Part shown: positions 1 through 5,494 of the stretch, one piece after another
Numbering within the stretch: the first letter of the stretch is position 1
How the letters are laid out: the number at the start of each line of letters is the position of its first letter
Source: Clostridiales bacterium
GTDB taxonomy: Bacteria; Bacillota; Clostridia; Lachnospirales; Anaerotignaceae
Assembly: GCA_018364635.1 (NCBI GenBank)
Contig: JAGZLR010000095.1
Span: forward strand, 1 to 5,494
Length of the DNA stretch: 5,494 nucleotides
Reading direction: 5' to 3'
Program-made: the position numbers and the translations under genes
The notes under the pieces: model-generated
Database searches by the model: none
The model's input: only the letters and a program-made list of their open reading frames with translations
What the model was told of the DNA's origin: nothing

Positions 1-60
1 AAAGAATTGAGAAAATTGACATTTTCAATGTTAGATGAAAATTATAGGTGGATGGGATAA
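1..60 (+). other. Upstream end and leader of mreC, possible 3' tail of preceding gene
   Basis: Two plus-strand frames are open from the window edge. One ends at TGA 36-38 and reads RIEKIDIFNVR. The other ends at TAA 58-60 and would run through the mreC ribosome site. The first leaves a normal gap before mreC, and its Leu/Ile-Glu-x-Ile-Asp flavour is loosely like the end of MreB proteins, the neighbour usually found upstream of mreC. Eleven residues are too few to identify a gene, so this is inference only. A TTGACA at 16-21 has no well-spaced -10 partner. Confidence 0.25.
46..51 (+). promoter_or_regulatory. Ribosome binding site that sets the mreC start
   Basis: AGGTGG lies 10 bases before the ATG at 62. 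The same frame also has an ATG at 35, but the bases before that one (ATTTTCAATGTTAG) contain no purine-rich Shine-Dalgarno match. This supports the start at 62, which gives the short basic N-terminus followed by a membrane segment that is normal for MreC. Confidence 0.6.
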
Positions 61-61
61 T

Positions 62-925
62 ATGAAAACAAAAAATCAAACGACATTAGCAAGTAAATAC
101 TGGTTATTGATTCTTTCAATGATTTGTATTATTTTGATGGGCCTGTCACTTGTGACAGACAAAGTGAATGGTCCGCTCCGAACAGTAGCAAATTACACGA
201 TTGTTCCGATGCAGAAAGGAATTAATCATATCGGATTGTGGATGAGCGATCTGACAAAAAATTTCGAAACATTAACAGAAGTAAAAAATGAAAATGAAGA
301 ATTGCAGAAAACAGTAGATGAGCTTACGATTGAGAATAACCGTTTGCAGCAAGAGCGCTATGAATTAGAGCGCCTGCAAGAACTTTATGCATTAGACCAA
401 AATTATGCAGATTATAAAAAGGTAGGGGCACATGTTACCGCGAATGACTCTGGTAACTGGTTCAGTTCTTTTACAATTGATAAAGGTGAGCAAGATGGCA
501 TCAAAAAGGACATGAATGTTATGGCTGGAACTGGTCTTGTTGGAATTGTGACAGAAGTGGGACCCAATTGGGCGCGTGTGCGTTCGATTATAGATGATTC
601 CAGCAATGTCAGCGCATTAATTTTGTCAACTTCAGATAAATGTATTGTAAAAGGAGATCTGACGCTGATGAATGATGGAAAGATTCGTTTTGAGCAACTT
701 GCAAATAATGGTTCTGAAATAAAAGAAGGGGAACAGGTTGTCACTTCACACATCAGCAGCAAATATCTTCAGGGTATTCTGATTGGATATGTCAGTGAAA
801 TTACGACGGATGCGAATAACCTTACAAGGTCTGGATATATTACACCTGCTGTCGATTTTCAACATTTGCAGGAAGTGCTTGTCATTACAACTACAAAAGA
901 GGAGATGTTAGAGAAGGAAGAATAG
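62..925 (+). CDS. mreC: Rod shape-determining protein MreC
   Basis: This is a 287-residue bitopic membrane protein of the elongasome. In the family, MreC scaffolds MreB, MreD, RodA and PBP2 on the outer face of the membrane and activates the RodA-PBP2 pair. Visible here are a short basic N-terminus, one membrane segment at about residues 13-32, a helical coiled-coil stretch at about 67-110 rich in Glu, Leu, Asn and Gln, and the beta-rich MreC domain from about 120 to 277. The domain carries the family core NWFSSFTIDKG (132-142), GLVGIV (158-163) and the segment around RSIIDDSSNVSALI (174-187). Length is normal. The start was placed at ATG 62 and not at the in-frame ATG 35 because only the former has a ribosome site. 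The acidic tail ends at TAG 923-925, 17 bases before mreD, consistent with one operon. Confidence 0.95.
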   Translation: MKTKNQTTLASKYWLLILSMICIILMGLSLVTDKVNGPLRTVANYTIVPMQKGINHIGLWMSDLTKNFETLTEVKNENEELQKTVDELTIENNRLQQERYELERLQELYALDQNYADYKKVGAHVTANDSGNWFSSFTIDKGEQDGIKKDMNVMAGTGLVGIVTEVGPNWARVRSIIDDSSNVSALILSTSDKCIVKGDLTLMNDGKIRFEQLANNGSEIKEGEQVVTSHISSKYLQGILIGYVSEITTDANNLTRSGYITPAVDFQHLQEVLVITTTKEEMLEKEE

Positions 926-942
926 TAGAAAGGAGTACTGCT

Positions 943-1461
943 TTGAAAAGAAGAGTCATCACCGTTTTTATTATCGTCGTATGCTTTTTATTAGAGTGCA
1001 CCGTTTTTCAAAAAATTGCATTTGCATCTATCACCCCAAATCTTTTGATTATTATCACATCAGCATTTGGGTTTATGCGAGGAAAAAAGGAAGGAATGTT
1101 TGTCGGCTTCCTGTCCGGTCTGTTGGTCGATATTTTCTTTAACGAGCTGATTGGATTTTATGCATTGATTTTTATGGTGATTGGGTATGTAAACGGTTTT
1201 TTTAAACGGATTTTTTATGCCGAGGATATCAAACTTCCGTTAATTTTAATTGCGGCAAGTGATTTTATCTATGCACATATTGTATATATATTCCTCTTCA
1301 TTGTTAGAAGTCGGTTCAATTACCTCTACTACTTGAACCATATTATTATGCCGGAATTAATATATACTATTTTAGTAACATTAATTTTATACCAACTTAT
1401 TTTGCATATTAACCAAAAATTAGAAGCAGAAGAAAAAAGGAGTGCAAGTAAATTTGTTTAA
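943..1461 (+). CDS. mreD: Rod shape-determining protein MreD
   Basis: This is a 172-residue polytopic membrane protein, the usual size for MreD, which sits with MreC in the elongasome. Hydrophobic segments are seen at about residues 5-24, 32-45, 51-66, 69-87, 97-121 and 134-156. The family pattern is present: TPNLL at 31-35, a Gly-rich stretch with GFMRGKKEG (43-51) and GFLSGLLVDI (55-64), then GFY (71-73) and GYVNGFF (81-87). It starts at TTG 943, preceded by AAAGGAG (929-935) with 7 bases of spacing; no ATG in this frame near the start fits as well. The charged tail (residues 157-172) encodes the ribosome site and start of the next gene, so translation of mreD and the PBP2 gene is probably coupled. 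Sequence conservation in MreD is low, so the call rests on topology, motif pattern and position. Confidence 0.92.
   Translation: MKRRVITVFIIVVCFLLECTVFQKIAFASITPNLLIIITSAFGFMRGKKEGMFVGFLSGLLVDIFFNELIGFYALIFMVIGYVNGFFKRIFYAEDIKLPLILIAASDFIYAHIVYIFLFIVRSRFNYLYYLNHIIMPELIYTILVTLILYQLILHINQKLEAEEKRSASKFV
1436..1442 (+). promoter_or_regulatory. Ribosome binding site inside mreD that decides the PBP2 start
   Basis: AAAGGAG lies within the last codons of mreD. A GTG at 1442 in the PBP2 frame overlaps this site, which leaves no room for initiation. The TTG at 1454 lies 11 bases downstream and gives a protein beginning MFNRLKDSILEVLKSRLF, a short charged lead into the membrane anchor that fits clostridial PBP2 proteins. 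The TTG is therefore the better start. Confidence 0.6.
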
Positions 1462-4342
1462 TCGTCTAAAAGATTCTATTCTAGAAGTATTAAAATCAAG
1501 ATTATTTGTTCTGATTGTTGTTTTTTGTATTTTGTCTGCAATATTAGTTCAGCGCGTATTCTATTTACAAATTGTAAAAGGAGAAGATTATCTGAACAAT
1601 TATAAGCTGAAAATTAAAAAAACCAAAAACATACAGGGAACGAGAGGAGTCATATTTGATCGCAATGGAGAAGTGCTTGCTACAAATAAGCTTGCTTACT
1701 CTGTACAGATTGAAGACAATGGTTCTTATGAGGATACTAAACAGAAGAATAAACTTATAAATAAAACGATCAATAGTGTGATTGATATGGTGGAAAAGAA
1801 TGGAGATTCGATCGTAAATGATTTTGGAATTATTCTGAACTCTAATAATGAATATGAATTTCTATACGCTGAAGGTACCAGAAGGCTGCGATTTCTTGCC
1901 GATATCTATGGATACACAACTATTGATAAATTGTCGGAAAAAGAAAAGAATTCTACTCCGCAGGAAGTAATGGATTTTCTTTGCGCAAATAAGCGCGGAA
2001 AGTCTTGGGGATTTGGAATCGATCAGGAAAAATATGAAAAATCTAGGGTGCTTCAGCTTGTGACAATTCGATATGGGATGCATCTGAACAGTTTCCAGAA
2101 GTACATTCCAACTACCATTGCTTCTGATGTCAGTGACGAGACAGTGGCGGTCATCATGGAAAATCTATCTGATCTTCAAGGAATTAGTATTGGAGAGGAA
2201 TCGCTGAGAGTTTATCCGGATAGTAAATATTTTTCATCCATTCTAGGATACACCGGAAAGATTTCGCAGGAAGAGTATGACGAGTTGAGCGAGGAACAAC
2301 AAAAATCGTATTCTCTGACAGATATTGTAGGAAAATCAGGTATTGAACAGACAATGGATGAATATTTGCAAGGTGAAAAAGGAAAAGAAACAGTATATGT
2401 AGACAGTGTAGGAAAAGTTATTGAAAGTAAGAAAGATAAGGAACCGAAGGCGGGGAATAACCTTTATCTTTCCATTGATAAGAATTTGCAGATTACAGCT
2501 TATAATCTGATTGAAGAAAAATTAGCTGGTATTATCTTAAAAAAAATGACTACGGCATTGGATTATACGAGAGATCCGGAAGGAAACTCAGATATTATTA
2601 TTCCAGTTGGAGATATCTACAACGCCTTCTTTGCAAATGAGATTTTGGATATTGACCATTTTGCAACTAGTGAGGCACAAGCAACTGAACAGGCAGTCTA
2701 CGCGGCGTATAGTGAACGTCTTGATTCTGCAATTAATGAAATTATAGCAGAACTACAGTCTTCATCATCGAAGCCATATAAAGATCTGTCAAAAGAAATG
2801 CAGGCATATATGAATTATATCGAGGCAGATTTACTTACATCCAAAACAGGAATCATTGTGAAGGATAAGATTGACACAAATGACGAGACCTATAAAGCGT
2901 GGAAAACAGATGAGTCTATCAATCTGAATCAGTATTTGAATTATGCGATCTCAAAGAATTGGATTGATACTTCTGTCATACAAGATTATGTATCTTCCGA
3001 TGAAAAATATTCCAATGCTGGAGAATTGTATCAGGGTATCCTGACATTCATCAGTGATTACTTGAAAACGGACAGTAGCTTTGAGAAACTCATTTACCAA
3101 TATATGATCAAGGATGGTACTCTTCGAGGCAGTCAGGTATGTATGATGTTATATGAGCAGAATGTACTTCCATTTGACGAAGAGCAATATAATCGTCTTT
3201 CAGCAGGAGCCGTATCTGCGTATGACTTCATTCGAAGTAAGATTACAAGTTTGGAGATTACACCTGGACAATTAGGTGTGGAACCTTCTACTGGATCATT
3301 TGTCATGACTGAAGTTGCAACTGGTAAGACACTTGCACTTGTTTCTTATCCTGGATATGATAACAATAGACTTGCCAACACAATGGATTCTGATTATTAC
3401 AATAAACTATATGTAGATCTTTCTCAGCCTTTTTACAATAAGGCTACTCAGGAGACAACTGCACCTGGCTCCACTTATAAGATGGTATCCTCTGCCGCTG
3501 GTCTATCAGAAGGTATTATTACCGGAAGCACAACGATTGGCTGTTATGGTCCATATAAAAATGTTACACCTAGTCCAAAATGTTGGATTTATCCTGGTGG
3601 ACATGGCAACTTGACCGTAACTGGTGCCCTTGCCCACTCTTGTAATAACTTTTATTTTGATGTAGGTTATCGACTGGGTCTGTCATCAGAAGGAAATTAC
3701 TCTTCAGATGTTGGAACAAATAAACTTGCAAAATATGCTCAGATGTTTGGACTTGGAGAGACTTCCGGTCTTGAAATTCCAGAATCCGAACCACGACTCA
3801 GTGATGAAGATGCTGTGCGTTCTGCAATTGGACAGGGAACAAACTTGTTTACAACAAGTCAGCTTGCAAAATATGTAACAGCTATCGCGAATCGCGGCAC
3901 CGTATATGATCTTACACTTTTAAGTAAGATAGAAGATGTTGATGGTAATCTGGTGAAAGAATTTGAGCCTACCTTATATAAACAAATCGAAAAAAGTGAA
4001 ATCAGCAGTACTTCTTTTAATCTGATTCAGCAAGGTATGGAGCAGATGGTAGAAAGAGATAGCCGTTTCAAGAGTGTACGTGACGGTGGAATTAAGATGG
4101 CAGGAAAAACCGGTACCGCACAGCATAGTAAGGCTCATGCCGATCATGTTTTATTTGTCGGATATGCACCGGCAGATCAGCCGGAGATTGCAGTCAGTGC
4201 ACGTATTGCGTATGGCTATAACTCTGGTTATCCAGCTGAGATTGGGCGGGATATGGTTAGAAAATATTTTAACCTTGCGGATGACTCAGATCTTGTAACC
4301 GGAACCGCTTCTTCACTTGGTTCAGAAATACGAGGAGATTAA
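1454..4342 (+). CDS. mrdA: Penicillin-binding protein 2 (class B, elongasome DD-transpeptidase) with large inserted domain
   Basis: This is a 962-residue class B PBP that crosslinks peptidoglycan in the lateral wall, normally paired with RodA. Domains in order (numbered from TTG 1454): membrane anchor 16-34; PBP dimerisation domain from about 60, with R64GVIFDRNG and GKSG (293-296); transpeptidase domain from LYLSIDKNLQ (337-346). All three active-site motifs are intact: S673-T-Y-K676 (acyl-serine and lysine), S729-C-N731 and K885-T-G887. About 240 residues at 360-600, mainly helical and acidic, interrupt the transpeptidase domain before GVEPSTGSFV (608-617). This explains the length, against roughly 600-720 for typical PBP2. 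C697, C710 and H717 form a possible metal site. The gene overlaps mreD by 8 bases and precedes minD. FtsI or SpoVD is less likely: there is no PASTA domain, and the mreCD context favours PBP2. The symbol pbpA is also used. Confidence 0.93.
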   Translation: MFNRLKDSILEVLKSRLFVLIVVFCILSAILVQRVFYLQIVKGEDYLNNYKLKIKKTKNIQGTRGVIFDRNGEVLATNKLAYSVQIEDNGSYEDTKQKNKLINKTINSVIDMVEKNGDSIVNDFGIILNSNNEYEFLYAEGTRRLRFLADIYGYTTIDKLSEKEKNSTPQEVMDFLCANKRGKSWGFGIDQEKYEKSRVLQLVTIRYGMHLNSFQKYIPTTIASDVSDETVAVIMENLSDLQGISIGEESLRVYPDSKYFSSILGYTGKISQEEYDELSEEQQKSYSLTDIVGKSGIEQTMDEYLQGEKGKETVYVDSVGKVIESKKDKEPKAGNNLYLSIDKNLQITAYNLIEEKLAGIILKKMTTALDYTRDPEGNSDIIIPVGDIYNAFFANEILDIDHFATSEAQATEQAVYAAYSERLDSAINEIIAELQSSSSKPYKDLSKEMQAYMNYIEADLLTSKTGIIVKDKIDTNDETYKAWKTDESINLNQYLNYAISKNWIDTSVIQDYVSSDEKYSNAGELYQGILTFISDYLKTDSSFEKLIYQYMIKDGTLRGSQVCMMLYEQNVLPFDEEQYNRLSAGAVSAYDFIRSKITSLEITPGQLGVEPSTGSFVMTEVATGKTLALVSYPGYDNNRLANTMDSDYYNKLYVDLSQPFYNKATQETTAPGSTYKMVSSAAGLSEGIITGSTTIGCYGPYKNVTPSPKCWIYPGGHGNLTVTGALAHSCNNFYFDVGYRLGLSSEGNYSSDVGTNKLAKYAQMFGLGETSGLEIPESEPRLSDEDAVRSAIGQGTNLFTTSQLAKYVTAIANRGTVYDLTLLSKIEDVDGNLVKEFEPTLYKQIEKSEISSTSFNLIQQGMEQMVERDSRFKSVRDGGIKMAGKTGTAQHSKAHADHVLFVGYAPADQPEIAVSARIAYGYNSGYPAEIGRDMVRKYFNLADDSDLVTGTASSLGSEIRGD

Positions 4343-4436
4343 CAGGAGAATACTTTCAGAACCCTTTTTAAAGCACAAAAGAAAAATGTCAGACAGACCC
4401 ACGGATTATAAAAAATGCATGTAGGAGGAATTTAAA
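4343..4436 (+). other. PBP2-minD spacer; minC absent; no clear promoter or terminator
   Basis: This 94-base spacer is the only sizeable gap in the operon and lies where minC often stands in clostridial clusters. I find no hairpin followed by a T-run. A TATAAA at 4407-4412 has no matching -35 at the right distance, and its transcript would begin almost on the minD ribosome site. One plus-strand frame, offset from that of PBP2, is open from 4299 to TAG 4422-4424. Its only ATG in the spacer with a run of codons (4386) would give 12 residues, MSDRPTDYKKCM, with no ribosome site. It is not recognisable as a MinC fragment. Confidence 0.5.
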
Positions 4437-5228
4437 ATGGGTGAAGTTATTGTAGTTACATCAGGAAAGGGAGGCGTTGGAAAAACAACGACAACCGCAA
4501 ATTTAGGGGTAGGACTTGCAAAATTAGATAAAAAGGTTGTGGTAATCGATACTGATCTGGGACTTCGAAATTTAGATGTTGTCATGGGACTTGAAAATCG
4601 TATTGTATATAACCTTGTAGACGTGATTGAAGGAAATTGTCGCATGAAACAGGCACTAATCAAGGATAAACGGTATGATAATCTTTATCTTCTGCCTTCG
4701 GCACAGACAAAAGATAAGTCTGCGATTTCTCCGCAGCAAATGAAAAAGCTGACAGAAGAGTTAAAGGAAGAATATGATTACATACTTTTGGATTGTCCCG
4801 CTGGAATTGAACAGGGATTTCAGAATGCAATCGCGGGAGCTGACCGTGCAGTTATTGTGACAACTCCAGAAGTATCTGCAATACGTGATGCGGACCGGAT
4901 TATTGGTCTACTTGAAAAAAATCATATAAACAAAATTGATTTAATCATAAATCGTATTCGAATGGACATGGTCAAGAGGGGAGATATGATGTCTGTAGAG
5001 GATGTAACAGAAATTTTGGCAGTCCACCTTCTAGGAGCAATTCCAGACGATGAAAAGATTGTAATTGGAACAAATCAAGGAGAACCGGTCATTGGGCTTG
5101 ACTCTATAGCTGGAAAAGCATACTTTAATATTTGCAGACGACTTTTAGGCGAAGATGTTCCATTCCTGAATTTAGATTCTAATTCTGGACTTTTTACAAA
5201 ACTTACCCGTATTTTTCAAAAGCATTAG
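4437..5228 (+). CDS. minD: Septum site-determining ATPase MinD
   Basis: This is a 263-residue ParA/MinD-family ATPase that dimerises with ATP, binds the inner membrane face, recruits MinC to block FtsZ rings near the poles and is released by MinE. The deviant Walker A motif is G10KGGVGKTT18, with the signature K11 and the catalytic-loop K16. Switch I has D38-T-D40 with LGLRNLD following, and Walker B is DCPAG at 119-123. The helix containing R150-D-A-D-R154 matches the E. coli region (D152, D154) used to bind MinC and MinE. The C-terminus GLFTKLTRIFQKH is the amphipathic membrane-targeting helix. Length is normal. The start is ATG 4437 after AGGAGGAA (4423-4430), a strong site 6 bases upstream. 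The stop TAG overlaps the minE ribosome site. An Mrp or ParA protein is excluded by the C-terminal helix and the minE neighbour. Confidence 0.97.
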   Translation: MGEVIVVTSGKGGVGKTTTTANLGVGLAKLDKKVVVIDTDLGLRNLDVVMGLENRIVYNLVDVIEGNCRMKQALIKDKRYDNLYLLPSAQTKDKSAISPQQMKKLTEELKEEYDYILLDCPAGIEQGFQNAIAGADRAVIVTTPEVSAIRDADRIIGLLEKNHINKIDLIINRIRMDMVKRGDMMSVEDVTEILAVHLLGAIPDDEKIVIGTNQGEPVIGLDSIAGKAYFNICRRLLGEDVPFLNLDSNSGLFTKLTRIFQKH

Positions 5229-5234
5229 GAGGTG
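5227..5234 (+). promoter_or_regulatory. Perfect Shine-Dalgarno for minE overlapping the minD stop
   Basis: AGGAGGTG is complementary to the 3' end of 16S rRNA over all eight bases and lies 8 bases before the minE ATG. It begins inside the minD stop codon (5226-5228), so ribosomes ending minD are placed directly on the minE start. This arrangement would tie MinE output to MinD and keep their ratio steady, which matters for oscillation. Confidence 0.8.
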
Positions 5235-5242
5235 TTGTAAAG

Positions 5243-5473
5243 ATGAGCGTATTTGAAACAATCAAGAGAAAACCTTCCGTTTTAATTGCAAAAGACAGGC
5301 TGAAAATATTACTTGTTTCAGACCGCGTAAACTGTACACCCGATGCACTAGAAAAAGTACAATTGGAATTGTATAAGACGATTTCAAAATACATTGAAGT
5401 AACTCCGGAGACGTTTGACGTTCAATTTACACGTTCAACAATATTTATTAAACTTACAGGAGAAGAATCGTGA
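5243..5473 (+). CDS. minE: Cell division topological specificity factor MinE
   Basis: This 76-residue protein stimulates MinD ATP hydrolysis and displaces it from the membrane, producing pole-to-pole Min oscillation. The N-terminal segment MSVFETIKRK can form the short amphipathic membrane-binding helix. The conserved MinD-contact region is IAKDRLKILLVSDR (15-28), close in pattern to IAKERLQIIVAERR of E. coli MinE. The C-terminal topological-specificity domain follows with LELYKTISKYIEVTPETFDVQF (about 41-62 in parts) and a final beta strand. It is somewhat shorter than the 88-residue E. coli protein, as is common in Firmicutes. It starts at ATG 5243, 14 bases after minD, with the strongest ribosome site of the window. 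Its TGA stop (5471-5473) overlaps the next gene's GTG start. Confidence 0.95.
   Translation: MSVFETIKRKPSVLIAKDRLKILLVSDRVNCTPDALEKVQLELYKTISKYIEVTPETFDVQFTRSTIFIKLTGEES
5458..5462 (+). promoter_or_regulatory. Ribosome binding site for the gene after minE
   Basis: AGGAG within the last minE codons lies 7 bases before GTG 5470. Together with the overlapping stop and start codons (GTGA) it supports a real, translationally coupled gene beginning at 5470. Confidence 0.65.
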
Positions 5474-5494
5474 AACTATCGAAACCCTATCATA
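5470..5494 (+). CDS. Start of next gene, cut by the window edge; probably RodA glycosyltransferase
   Basis: Only eight codons are present, from GTG 5470, reading MKLSKPYH. The start overlaps the minE stop by GTGA and has a ribosome site 7 bases upstream, so a coupled gene begins here. In many clostridial mre-min clusters the gene after minE is rodA, the SEDS peptidoglycan polymerase that partners PBP2. A short basic N-terminus before the first membrane helix would fit. The identity is inferred from gene order alone; eight residues carry no diagnostic motif. Confidence 0.5.

Noticed and set aside
16..61. Possible promoter before mreC: TTGACA at 16-21, with ATTATA at 41-46 or GATAAT at 56-61
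   Set aside because: The spacing from TTGACA is 19 bases or much more, and GATAAT abuts the mreC start codon. The position close to an expected upstream coding end also argues for read-through.
412..762. Minus-strand open frame of 116 codons inside mreC, and similar minus-strand frames at 1862-2083, 3570-3794, 4406-4663 and 5203-5394
   Set aside because: Each lies opposite a well-supported gene, shows no recognisable family or sensible domain composition, and has no visible ribosome site in a gap. They are shadows of plus-strand coding.
2539..2546. Run of eight A bases in the PBP2 gene at the edge of the insertion, considered as a slippage or frameshift site
   Set aside because: One alternative frame stops immediately (TGA after the run) and the other at TGA 2638-2640, so slippage would only truncate the protein before its active site. 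No stimulatory structure is evident, and such runs are expected in AT-rich DNA.
4074..4298. Plus-strand open frame of 74 codons inside the PBP2 gene
   Set aside because: It overlaps the conserved KTG region of PBP2 in another frame and has no family resemblance. The PBP2 frame is intact throughout.
3241..4342. Impression that the 3' part of the PBP2 gene uses more CTT leucine codons than the 5' part, suggesting mosaic transfer of the transpeptidase region
   Set aside because: A rough hand count gave only a mild shift, explainable by stronger conservation of the catalytic domain. There is no sharp boundary or flanking repeat.

Overview
The window is a continuous plus-strand stretch of a cell-shape and division-site gene cluster from a low-GC Gram-positive bacterium. 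Gene order, AT-rich codon use, strong AGGAGG-type ribosome sites and the very long PBP2 with an inserted domain point to class Clostridia. A Lachnospiraceae-like gut anaerobe is my best guess, judged from protein character and not from any search.

Layout from left to right: a few bases that probably end an upstream gene (mreB would be expected, but I cannot prove it); mreC (62-925); mreD (943-1461, TTG start); a class B penicillin-binding protein of the PBP2/MrdA type (1454-4342, overlapping mreD by 8 bases); a 94-base spacer; minD (4437-5228); minE (5243-5473); and the first eight codons of a further gene from 5470, overlapping the minE stop and most likely rodA. Apart from the spacer, gaps are 17 bases or less and two junctions overlap. 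No convincing internal promoter or terminator is visible, so the set reads as one operon.

The genes join two systems. MreC, MreD, PBP2 and (probably) RodA belong to the elongasome, which builds lateral wall peptidoglycan: RodA polymerises glycan, PBP2 crosslinks it, and MreC/MreD link and activate this pair along MreB. MinD and MinE form the ATP-driven membrane oscillator that keeps FtsZ away from the poles. The division inhibitor MinC, which often sits immediately upstream of minD in clostridial clusters of this kind, is not in the window.

This is mostly well-understood core biology, not a new system. The points worth a second look are the missing minC, the roughly 240-residue helical insertion in the PBP2 transpeptidase domain, a Cys/Cys/His cluster in PBP2 that resembles the zinc site described for clostridial PBPs, and the contrast between rare start codons on the membrane elongasome genes and strong ATG starts on minD and minE.
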